From the NCBI GenBank assembly GCA_004558145.1, contig SFDQ01000001.1, positions 310,001-374,000 on the forward strand: 64,000 nt of DNA, read 5' to 3'. Positions 58,137 through 64,000 of this stretch are shown piece after piece (position 1 is the first letter of the stretch; the number at the start of each line of letters is the position of its first letter). The stretch comes from Oscillospiraceae bacterium (lineage in GTDB: Bacteria > Bacillota_A > Clostridia > Oscillospirales > Ruminococcaceae). The translations under genes and the position numbers were made by a program. The notes under the pieces were generated by a model, which saw only the letters and a program-made list of their open reading frames with translations, was not told the origin of the DNA and searched no databases.

Positions 58137-59153
58137 ATGTATATTTTAGGAATCGAGAGCACCTGCGACGAGACCGCCGCCGCGGTGGTGGAGGACGGGC
58201 GCAGGCTCGTGAGCAATGTGGTGGCCACCAGCGTTGCGGAGCAGGCGCTCTACGGCGGCGTTGTGCCGGAGATCGCCAGCCGCCGCCACATCGAGTACAT
58301 CAGCGCCACGGTGCAGGCCGCGCTGGACGAGGCGCACCTCTCCCCCGCGGACCTGGACGGCATCGCCGTCTCCTTTGCGCCGGGGCTCATCGGCGCGGTG
58401 CTGGTGGGGGTGAACTTCGCCAAGGGCCTGGCCTACGCAGCAAAAAAGCCCCTGGCGCCGGTGCACCACCTGCGGGGGCACATTGCGGCCCTCTACCTCA
58501 CCCACCCGGACCTGAAGCCGCCCTTCCTCTGCCTTGTGGCCAGCGGCGGCCACAGCCACATCGTGCAGGTCCAGGACTACACCCACTACCATGTGCTGGG
58601 CCGCACGGTGGACGACGCGGCGGGCGAGGCCTTTGACAAGGTGGCCCGGACCTTAGGCCTTGGCTACCCCGGCGGCCCGGCCATCAGCAAGGCCGCCCGC
58701 AGCGGCGACCCCAAAGCCTACAAGCTGCCGGTGCCCCATGTGGAGGGGCCCTACAATGTGAGTTTTTCGGGCCTGAAAACGGCGGTGCTGAACGCGGTGA
58801 ACCAGGCGGAAATGAAGGGCGAAACGGTGAACGTGGCGGACATGGCCGCCAGCTTCGAGCACCGCATCGACGAAATTCTGGCGGAGAAACTGCTGGCGGC
58901 GGCGCAGGACACCGGCGCTTCTGCCATTGCCCTGGCGGGGGGCGTTGCGGCCAACAGCCTGCTGCGCTGCCTTGTGAACGAGGGCGCGCAGAAACTGGGG
59001 GCAAAGCTCTATCTGCCCGAGATGCAGTTCTGCGGCGACAACGGGGCCATGGTGGCCGCCCAGGGGTTCTATGAACTCACGGCGGGCAACGTGGCGGACC
59101 TGACCCTCAACGGCCTGGCCACCCTTCCCATCGACTACAACAGCCCGGCCTAA
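58137..59153 (+). CDS. tsaD: tRNA threonylcarbamoyladenosine transferase TsaD
   Basis: 338 aa ASKHA-fold protein. ILGIESTCDETAAAVV begins the ATP site, and the metal-binding HxxxH is His111/His115 in HHLRGH. It transfers threonylcarbamoyl to A37 of ANN-decoding tRNAs together with TsaB and TsaE, which are not in this window. GGAG lies 11 bases upstream of ATG 58137. A short hairpin overlaps its stop. Confidence 0.97.
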   Translation: MYILGIESTCDETAAAVVEDGRRLVSNVVATSVAEQALYGGVVPEIASRRHIEYISATVQAALDEAHLSPADLDGIAVSFAPGLIGAVLVGVNFAKGLAYAAKKPLAPVHHLRGHIAALYLTHPDLKPPFLCLVASGGHSHIVQVQDYTHYHVLGRTVDDAAGEAFDKVARTLGLGYPGGPAISKAARSGDPKAYKLPVPHVEGPYNVSFSGLKTAVLNAVNQAEMKGETVNVADMAASFEHRIDEILAEKLLAAAQDTGASAIALAGGVAANSLLRCLVNEGAQKLGAKLYLPEMQFCGDNGAMVAAQGFYELTAGNVADLTLNGLATLPIDYNSPA

Positions 59154-59167
59154 AGCCGGGCTGCTTT
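59142..59167 (+). terminator. Weak terminator/attenuator overlapping the tsaD stop
   Basis: AGCCCGGC (59142-59149) pairs with GCCGGGCT (59155-59162); the TAA stop is in the loop and GCTTTT follows. It would reduce, not abolish, read-through into rarA 34 bases on. Confidence 0.55.
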
Positions 59168-59195
59168 TCCATCGGGCAGAAAGGAGGAGCGCGAA

Positions 59196-60530
59196 ATGGA
59201 ACAGACCACTCTGTTTGACCGCCCGCAGGACCGGCCGCTGGCCAGCCGCATGCGCCCGCGGGACCTGGACGAGTTCGCCGGGCAGCAGCATCTGCTGGGC
59301 GAGGGCAAGGTGCTGCGGCGGCTCATTGAGAGCGACCGGGTGAACAGCATGATCTTCTGGGGCCCGCCGGGCGTGGGCAAGACCACCCTGGCCCAGATCA
59401 TCGCCCGGCGCACCCAGGCGGAGTTCGTGAACTTCAGCGCGGTGACCAGCGGCGTGAAGGAGATAAAGGCCGTGATGCAGGACGCGGAGGCCCGCCTGCG
59501 GCTGGGCCAGCGCACCATCCTGTTTGTGGACGAGATACACCGCTTCAACAAGGCCCAGCAGGACGCCTTTCTCCCCTTTGTGGAAAAAGGGAGCATCGTG
59601 CTCATCGGGGCCACCACCGAGAACCCCAGCTTTGAGATAAACGCCGCCCTTTTGAGCCGGTGCAAGGTGTTTGTGCTGAAAGCCCTCACCCCCGAGGACC
59701 TGGCGGAGCTTTTGCGCCGGGCCCTCACCGACCCCCGGGGCTTTGGCGGCAAAGCCATCGAGATGGAGCCGGAGGCATTGGACCTCATCGCCAACTTTGC
59801 CAACGGCGACGCCCGCACCGCCCTGAACACCCTGGAGATGGCGGTGCTGAACGCCGAGGAGCAGGATGGCAAGCTGGTGGTGGACCGGCCATTGCTGGAA
59901 CAGTGCACCAGCAAGAAGAGCCTGCTCTACGACAAAAAGGGCGAGGAGCACTACAACCTTATCAGCGCGCTGCACAAGTCCATGCGCAACTCCGACCCGG
60001 ACGCGGCGGTCTACTGGCTGGCCCGGATGCTGGAGGCGGGCGAGGACCCCTTGTATGTGGCGCGGCGGCTCATCCGCTTCGCCAGCGAGGACATCGGCCT
60101 TGCCGACAACCGGGCGCTGGAAATTGCGGTGGCGGCCTATCAGGCCTGCCACTTCAACGGCATGCCGGAGTGCAGTGTGAATCTGGCCCAGGCGGTCATC
60201 TACCTCTCGCTGGCGCCCCGCTCCAACGCGGTGTACAAGGCCTATGAGCACGCAAAGGCGGACGCGGAGAAGATGCTGGACGAGCCGGTGCCCCTGGCCA
60301 TCCGCAACGCGCCCACCCGGCTGATGAAGGAGCTGGACTACGGCAAGGGCTACGTTTACGCCCACGACACCGAAGAGAAGGTGGCGGACCTGGAATGCCT
60401 GCCGGAGAATCTTGCCGGCCGCCGCTACTACCTGCCCACCGACCAGGGCAGCGAGGCGCGGGCCGCCGAGAATCTGGCCCGGGTGATGGCCCGCAAGGCG
60501 GAGCTGAAGCGCCGCCGGGAAAAAGAATAA
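59196..60530 (+). CDS. rarA: Replication-associated recombination protein RarA (MgsA)
   Basis: 444 aa AAA+ ATPase. Walker A GPPGVGKTT (~residues 52-60), Walker B LFVDEIHRFNKAQQD, sensor GATTENPSFEINAALLSR with the arginine finger, and the C-terminal MgsA helical domain (YLSLAPRSNAVYKAY). RarA acts at stalled replication forks. AAGGAGG is eleven bases before ATG 59196. Last gene of the polA operon. Confidence 0.96.
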   Translation: MEQTTLFDRPQDRPLASRMRPRDLDEFAGQQHLLGEGKVLRRLIESDRVNSMIFWGPPGVGKTTLAQIIARRTQAEFVNFSAVTSGVKEIKAVMQDAEARLRLGQRTILFVDEIHRFNKAQQDAFLPFVEKGSIVLIGATTENPSFEINAALLSRCKVFVLKALTPEDLAELLRRALTDPRGFGGKAIEMEPEALDLIANFANGDARTALNTLEMAVLNAEEQDGKLVVDRPLLEQCTSKKSLLYDKKGEEHYNLISALHKSMRNSDPDAAVYWLARMLEAGEDPLYVARRLIRFASEDIGLADNRALEIAVAAYQACHFNGMPECSVNLAQAVIYLSLAPRSNAVYKAYEHAKADAEKMLDEPVPLAIRNAPTRLMKELDYGKGYVYAHDTEEKVADLECLPENLAGRRYYLPTDQGSEARAAENLARVMARKAELKRRREKE

Positions 60531-60532
60531 GC

Positions 60533-60578
60533 AAAAGAGCCGCGCGGGGTCCCGAAAGCTCCGCACGGCTCTTTTTTA
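60533..60578. terminator. Terminator between rarA and the convergent XRE gene
   Basis: GAGCCG (60537-60542) pairs with CGGCTC (60566-60571), and GCGG (60544-60547) with CCGC (60561-60564). The plus-strand tail is TTTTTTATTTT, the minus-strand tail CTTTTGCTT. It overlaps the last codons of the XRE gene. Confidence 0.78.
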
Positions 60579-61244
60579 TTTTCGCTTTTGGCCCATCGCC
60601 GCCGCCAGCAGGTTCAGTGCCAGGGTGACAGCGCAGAAGAATACCACCACCGCCACCAGCGGGCCGATGGTGTCCATCAGGGCGGACCAGTCTCTTTCCC
60701 GCACCTGGGTGAGGATGTCGGCAAACTGGGCCGCGAGAGCCGCCAGGGCCAGTCCCAGACTGAAAATGCAGCCCGCCGGGGTGCACCGCCGCCGGGCCAG
60801 CTGCACCAGGGGCACGCTCCATGCCCCCAGCCCCAGCAGCAGGCTTGCCACCGAGGCGGCCGCGACCGGGCCGCTCACCGCCAGCACCCACACCAGGAAC
60901 ACCGCCACCGCCCCAAAAAGCCCCAGACAGGCGGCGCACGCCCACCACAGCGCCCTTTGCCCGGCGCTGCGGCTCTGGCGCGCCAGTGCCAGCGTCTGGG
61001 CCGCCGCCTCCTCCGCTTCCGGCAGGGGCCTCGGCTGGCGGCGGGCGGTCATCAGCTCGGCAAGGTTCACCTCCAGCGCCGCCGCCAGCGGTTCCAGCGT
61101 GGCCAGGTCCGGCAGGCCCACGCCCCGCTCCCAGCGGCTCACCGCCTTGTCGGTGAGGTGCAGCCGCGCGGCCAGCTGGGCCTGGGTCAGCCCCAGCTCC
61201 CTGCGCCGCCCGGCGATGAAATCTCCCAATGTTTTTGCGTCCAT
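60576..61244 (-). CDS. Membrane-anchored XRE-family regulator
   Basis: 222 aa from ATG 61244 (GGGAGG upstream). The N-terminal helix-turn-helix (residues ~5-65: LGLTQAQLAARLHLTDKAVSRWERG) is followed by a linker and about four hydrophobic segments (~98-120, 125-148, 160-180, 190-215). This HTH-plus-membrane layout suggests control by membrane state or a membrane partner. The target genes are unknown; the adjacent heat-shock gene has its own operator. Convergent with rarA. Confidence 0.85.
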   Translation of the reverse strand: MDAKTLGDFIAGRRRELGLTQAQLAARLHLTDKAVSRWERGVGLPDLATLEPLAAALEVNLAELMTARRQPRPLPEAEEAAAQTLALARQSRSAGQRALWWACAACLGLFGAVAVFLVWVLAVSGPVAAASVASLLLGLGAWSVPLVQLARRRCTPAGCIFSLGLALAALAAQFADILTQVRERDWSALMDTIGPLVAVVVFFCAVTLALNLLAAAMGQKRK

Positions 61245-61264
61245 CCTCTTCGCCTCCCGCGTCT

Positions 61265-61294
61265 ATCCTATCCCACGAAAGGCACTGCGGTCAA
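61265..61294 (-). promoter_or_regulatory. Promoter of the XRE-membrane regulator
   Basis: Minus-strand TTGACC (61289-61294), 18-nt spacer, TAGGAT (61265-61270). Further upstream is a small inverted repeat GACAA-N6-TTGTC (61353-61368). The 61245-61452 gap otherwise contains only the hsp20 terminator. Confidence 0.6.
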
Positions 61295-61386
61295 CCGACG
61301 CTTCGTTTACCCGGGCAAAGGACCGGGTTCGAGACACATATTTATACAAATCGACAATTCATTTTGTCTTTCAACATTTCGTAAAC

Positions 61387-61427
61387 GCAAAAAGGGGCGC
61401 CCGGCCGAATCGGCCGGGCGCCCCTTT
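61387..61427 (-). terminator. Intrinsic terminator of hsp20
   Basis: A perfect 17-bp stem (61391-61407 with 61411-61427), loop AAT, followed on the minus strand by TTGCGTTTAC. Confidence 0.92.
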
Positions 61428-61452
61428 GCTTGCCATGGGGTGTTGTGGAACA

Positions 61453-61878
61453 TCAGCCCTCGATCTGGATGGTGCGGGTCGCGGGTGCGACTTCCGCCTG
61501 CTTGGGCAGCGTGACTTCCAGGATGCCGTTGTTGTAAGCGGCCTTGATGCCCTCGGTGTTGATGCCGCTGACATTGAAGCTGCGGCTGTAAGAGCCATAC
61601 TTGCGCTCGCGGCGCAGGTAGTTGCCCTCGCCCTTCTCCTCCGTCTCGCTGTTGTGGCGGGCGGTGATGACCATGTTGTCACCGTTCAGGTCAAGGCTGA
61701 TGTCCTCTTTCTGGAAGCCGGGCAGTTCCGCCTCCAGCAGGTAGTGGTCGCCTTTGTCCTGAATGTCGCACCGGAACTGGCTCATGTCGCCAAAGCCGGT
61801 GAACAGGCTCTTTTCCATGTTGTCCAGATAGTTCCACAGACTATTTTCCTCACGGGTGAACGGGATCATGCCAAACAT
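61453..61878 (-). CDS. Small heat-shock protein, Hsp20/alpha-crystallin family
   Basis: 141 aa. A short N-terminal arm (MFGMIPFTREENSLWNYLD) leads into the alpha-crystallin domain (~35-125: FRCDIQDKGDHYLLEAELPGFQ with the ELPGF turn, YNNGILEVTLPK), then a short tail with the IxI-type TIQIEG. It is an ATP-independent holdase. AGGAG lies six bases before ATG 61878. The leader is about 190 nt and begins at a CIRCE operator, so it is probably HrcA-repressed. Confidence 0.95.
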   Translation of the reverse strand: MFGMIPFTREENSLWNYLDNMEKSLFTGFGDMSQFRCDIQDKGDHYLLEAELPGFQKEDISLDLNGDNMVITARHNSETEEKGEGNYLRRERKYGSYSRSFNVSGINTEGIKAAYNNGILEVTLPKQAEVAPATRTIQIEG

Positions 61879-62068
61879 AATGTACTCCTATTCTCCGCGC
61901 ACGAAAAGATTTTTCTTGGCGGCGCTGTGTTTGCGCGGGCGCTGCGCCGCTTTGCCGGGGGCTTCGGGCCCCGGGGTCCTGCCCCCGGTCCTCTTCCCTC
62001 CTGACGATTATTACTATACCCCTTCTTTTCGCGTTTTGTTTGTCCTTTTTATGAACAAATTGTTAATT

Positions 62069-62095
62069 TTAGCACTCTCTATATTTGAGTGCTAA
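62069..62095. promoter_or_regulatory. CIRCE operator (HrcA binding site)
   Basis: TTAGCACTC (62069-62077), 9-nt spacer, GAGTGCTAA (62087-62095): a perfect match to the CIRCE consensus. A minus-strand promoter overlaps it, TTCACG (62102-62107), 18 nt, TATAGA (62078-62083), which would drive hsp20. The 61879-62210 gap holds this, a G+C-rich leader stretch and the padR promoter/operator. Confidence 0.95.
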
Positions 62096-62131
62096 AATTC
62101 TCGTGAAGCCCAATTTCCGCGATTCCTCCCC

Positions 62132-62180
62132 TTGACAACTATATCGGGTGCTGATATAGTTATATCGTAATCCGATATAA
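62132..62180 (+). promoter_or_regulatory. padR promoter with two overlapping palindromes (putative PadR operator)
   Basis: Perfect TTGACA (62132-62137), 17-nt spacer, TATAGT (62155-62160). Palindrome 1: ACTATATC (62138-62145) and GATATAGT (62153-62160), covering the spacer and -10. Palindrome 2: TTATATCG (62160-62167) and CGATATAA (62173-62180), directly downstream. Confidence 0.82.
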
Positions 62181-62210
62181 CGGCATCTTGCATAACAGGA
62201 GGTGCGGCCC

Positions 62211-62531
62211 ATGGCGGAGAGTTTCGCTTTGACCGAGGCGTTTTACTATATCCTTCTTTCTTTGTATCAGCCGCTGCACGGCTACGGCATCATGCAGAAG
62301 GCGCAGGAATTTTCCGGCGGGCGGGTGCGGCTGGCGGCGGGCACGCTGTATGGCGCGCTGAACGCCCTGCTGGAAAAAGGCTGGATCGAGGCGCTGCCAG
62401 TGGAAGCCGGCAGCCGCAAAAAGGAATACCGCATCACCGCCGCGGGCAAGGCGGCGGTGGAGGCGGAACTTGCCCGGCTGGAGGAACTGGTGAAAAACGG
62501 CCGGGCCGTGACGAAGGAGGGACAGGCATGA
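62211..62531 (+). CDS. PadR-family transcriptional regulator
   Basis: 106 aa from ATG 62211 (AGGAGG eight bases upstream; a GTG three codons earlier overlaps the ribosome site). Winged helix of the short PadR-s2 type: LTEAFYYILLSLYQPLHGYGIMQKAQ and AAGTLYGALNALLEKGWIEAL, then a short dimerisation helix. It overlaps the DUF2812 gene by ATGA. Likely represses its own operon through the palindromes at its promoter. Confidence 0.94.
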   Translation: MAESFALTEAFYYILLSLYQPLHGYGIMQKAQEFSGGRVRLAAGTLYGALNALLEKGWIEALPVEAGSRKKEYRITAAGKAAVEAELARLEELVKNGRAVTKEGQA

Positions 62532-63031
62532 ACAAGGTGGTGCACAAGGCATTTCCTTTGTGGGATTGGGAAAAGGAGGCCGCCTGGCTCAACGAGATGA
62601 GCCGCCAGGGCTGGCAGCTGTGCCGGGTGGGCTGGTGCAGCTATGAATTCGAACAGGGTGAACCGGGCCACTGGCAGTACCAGCTGGAAATGCTGCAAAA
62701 GAATGACCCGGACTACATCGCCTTTCTGGAGGACACCGGCATCCAGGTGGTGGGCAGGCTGTTCAGCTGGGTCTACCTTCGGCGGGAGAACGACGGCACC
62801 CCCTTTGAGCTGTTCAGCGACACCGACTCCATCCTCCGCCACATGGACCGGGTGCTCACCGTCTGCTATCTGCTGGGCGGCGTGAACCTGTTTTTGGGCG
62901 GCACCAACATGACCCAGGGCTTCTCCTTCGCCTGGGTCAACGTCGCTCTGGGCGCGCTCATCTGCCTGGGGGCGTTGCCCCTGGCGCTGCGGCGGCGCCG
63001 GCTGGCCCAGCGGAGAAAAATGCAGGAATAA
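62528..63031 (+). CDS. DUF2812 membrane protein
   Basis: 167 aa. The N-terminal DUF2812 domain (WDWEKEAAWLNEMSRQGWQL, YEFEQGEPGHWQYQLEML, DYIAFLEDTGIQVVGR) is followed by two membrane helices (~112-130, 136-155) and a basic tail. PadR-DUF2812 pairs are very common in Firmicutes; DUF2812 is thought to act as a membrane effector or anti-regulator, but no biochemical role is established. Translationally coupled to padR. Confidence 0.9.
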   Translation: MNKVVHKAFPLWDWEKEAAWLNEMSRQGWQLCRVGWCSYEFEQGEPGHWQYQLEMLQKNDPDYIAFLEDTGIQVVGRLFSWVYLRRENDGTPFELFSDTDSILRHMDRVLTVCYLLGGVNLFLGGTNMTQGFSFAWVNVALGALICLGALPLALRRRRLAQRRKMQE

Positions 63032-63036
63032 ACGCA

Positions 63037-63080
63037 CAGCGGCCCCCGCGGGAAATTTCCGTGGGGGCCGCTGTTTTCTG
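63037..63080 (+). terminator. Intrinsic terminator of padR-DUF2812
   Basis: A 16-bp stem (63037-63052 with 63060-63075, one G-T pair), loop GAAATTT, then TTTTCTGTGTTTT. Confidence 0.88.
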
Positions 63081-63167
63081 TGTTTTCCGTGCAGGGGGTG
63101 CCGCCATTTGTTTTGGGGCGCGCGCCGTGCACAGGGCCGGGCCTAAGCCGTTCGGCTTTCGCCGCGT

Positions 63168-64000
63168 TTAAGCGCCCAGCTTTTCTTCCAGGTTCTTGCG
63201 GATGGCCTTGATGAACTCCTCGCTGGACACCGGCGTGGGGGTGATGCCCTCCGCCAGGCCGCACAGGTCCTTGGTCATCACGCCGCTCTCCAGGGTGTCG
63301 ATGCAGGCGGCTTCCAGCTTTTTGGCAAAGTCCTCCAGTGCCGGGATGCCGTCCAGCTCGCCGCGCTTTGCCAGCGCGCCGGTCCAGGCGAAGATGGTGG
63401 CCATGGGGTTGGTGCTGGTCACCTCGCCCTTCAGGTAGCGGTAGTAGTGGCGGGTGACGGTGCCGTGGGCGGCCTCGTACTCATAGCAGCCGTCGGGGCT
63501 CACCAGCACGCTGGTCATCATGGCAAGGCTGCCGAAGGCGGTGGAGACCATGTCGCTCATCACGTCGCCGTCGTAGTTCTTGCAGGCCCAGATAAAGCCG
63601 CCCTCGCTGCGGATGACCCGGGCCACCGCGTCGTCGATGAGGGTGTAGAAATACTCGATGCCCGCGGCCTCGAACTTCTCCTTATACTCCGCCTCGTAAA
63701 TCTCGGCGAAGATGTCCTTGAAGGTGTGGTCGTACTTTTTGCTGATGGTGTCCTTGGTGGCGAACCACAGGTCCTGTTTGGTGGAAAGGGCGTAGTTGAA
63801 GCAGCTGCGGGCGAAGCTTGCGATGCTGGTGTCCTTGTTGTACTGGCCCTGGAGCACGCCCGGGCACTCGAAGTCATACACCGTCTGGCGCATCTCGGTG
63901 CCGTCCTCGCCGGTGAACACCAATTCGGCCTTGCCGGGGCCGGGGATGCGGAACTCGGTGCTCTTGTACACGTCGCCGTAGGCGTGGCGGGCGATGGTGA
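63168..64000 (-). CDS. icd: NADP-dependent isocitrate dehydrogenase, dimeric (eukaryote-like) type; N-terminus beyond window
   Basis: 277 codons are open to the right edge; the residues before VYKSTEFRIPGPG read IARHAYGD, so the true start is outside. Landmarks: DLWFATKDTISKKYDHTFKD, the metal-binding Asp-containing CKNYDGDVMSDMVSTAFGSL, and the NADP-binding EAAHGTVTRHYYRY with TSTNPMATIFAWTGAL. This is the ~400-aa IDH subfamily shared by some anaerobes and eukaryotes, not the E. coli Icd type. It oxidises isocitrate to 2-oxoglutarate in the partial TCA branch. Convergent with padR-DUF2812. Confidence 0.94.
   Translation of the reverse strand, partial: TIARHAYGDVYKSTEFRIPGPGKAELVFTGEDGTEMRQTVYDFECPGVLQGQYNKDTSIASFARSCFNYALSTKQDLWFATKDTISKKYDHTFKDIFAEIYEAEYKEKFEAAGIEYFYTLIDDAVARVIRSEGGFIWACKNYDGDVMSDMVSTAFGSLAMMTSVLVSPDGCYEYEAAHGTVTRHYYRYLKGEVTSTNPMATIFAWTGALAKRGELDGIPALEDFAKKLEAACIDTLESGVMTKDLCGLAEGITPTPVSSEEFIKAIRKNLEEKLGA

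Noticed and set aside
61315..61345. tRNA T-arm-like GGTTCGAGA upstream of the XRE gene
   Set aside because: No matching stem on either side, no anticodon arm and no acceptor stem; chance occurrence.

Overview
The window is about 64 kb of G+C-rich chromosome (roughly 60-65% by eye) from a Firmicute of the class Clostridia. Several things point there. The housekeeping gene order (addB-addA, infC-rpmI-rplT, dprA-topA-trmFO, plsX-rnc-smc-ftsY) and the AddAB enzyme are Gram-positive. The promoters are sigma-A type and the Shine-Dalgarno sites are strong AGGAGG. There is a perfect CIRCE (HrcA) operator, and spoIIR, a gene confined to endospore-forming lineages. The combination of high G+C and an otherwise clostridial gene set suggests the Oscillospiraceae/Ruminococcaceae branch (Faecalibacterium-Gemmiger-Subdoligranulum relatives); this placement is inference. 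No phage, plasmid, CRISPR, tRNA or rRNA genes were recognised. The one candidate mobile sequence is a short non-coding element near 48.5-48.8 kb.

Layout. 1-31.3 kb is an almost uninterrupted minus-strand block. Read in the direction of transcription it runs addB-addA, then infC-rpmI-rplT with its own promoter and leader attenuator, then a TrmH-family methyltransferase-dprA-topA-trmFO-plsX-rnc-smc-ftsY-rdgB-yhbY-nadD-yqeK-LCP protein-rsfS-leuS. After that come rpsU (own consensus promoter and terminator), yqeG-endonuclease IV-like gene, efp, a zinc-ribbon protein of the CD1247 type and a truncated polytopic membrane protein at the left edge. Many starts overlap the preceding stop (ATGA), implying translational coupling. 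The block serves translation, chromosome maintenance, recombination and NAD and lipid precursor synthesis.

31.4-38.1 kb: two monocistronic plus-strand genes (an HD hydrolase and a DUF1413-like protein) face a minus operon of an Lrp/AsnC regulator, aminotransferase, DUF362-ferredoxin protein, ispE, spoIIR and a peptidoglycan-binding-repeat protein. Divergent from it, 38.2-41.8 kb carries an ACT-domain protein, a UPF0210 protein, a DUF2752 protein and a zinc-ribbon/DUF4234 membrane protein. 41.9-46.2 kb (minus) holds aspS, a small DUF4234 protein and nadE. 46.5-48.5 kb (plus) is a DUF5107 protein. A 335-bp nested inverted-repeat element fills the gap to the convergent yfhO-tex pair.

53.4-64 kb: yfbR (plus) converges on dus (minus). 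dus diverges from the polA-rimI-tsaD-rarA operon across a perfect 19-bp palindrome. Next are a membrane-anchored XRE regulator and a CIRCE-controlled small heat-shock protein (minus), an autoregulated-looking padR-DUF2812 pair (plus) and a truncated isocitrate dehydrogenase at the right edge (minus).

The most interesting regulatory readings are these: a sigma-F-like promoter for spoIIR placed inside the ispE terminator hairpin, so that only forespore transcripts would escape termination and ribosome-site masking; the MITE-like element at 48.5 kb with ~50-bp terminal inverted repeats and an interleaved (pseudoknot-capable) core; the shared palindrome between the polA and dus promoters; and infC with a probable ATC start behind an attenuator. 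All of these come from reading the sequence by eye; no alignment or folding program was run.
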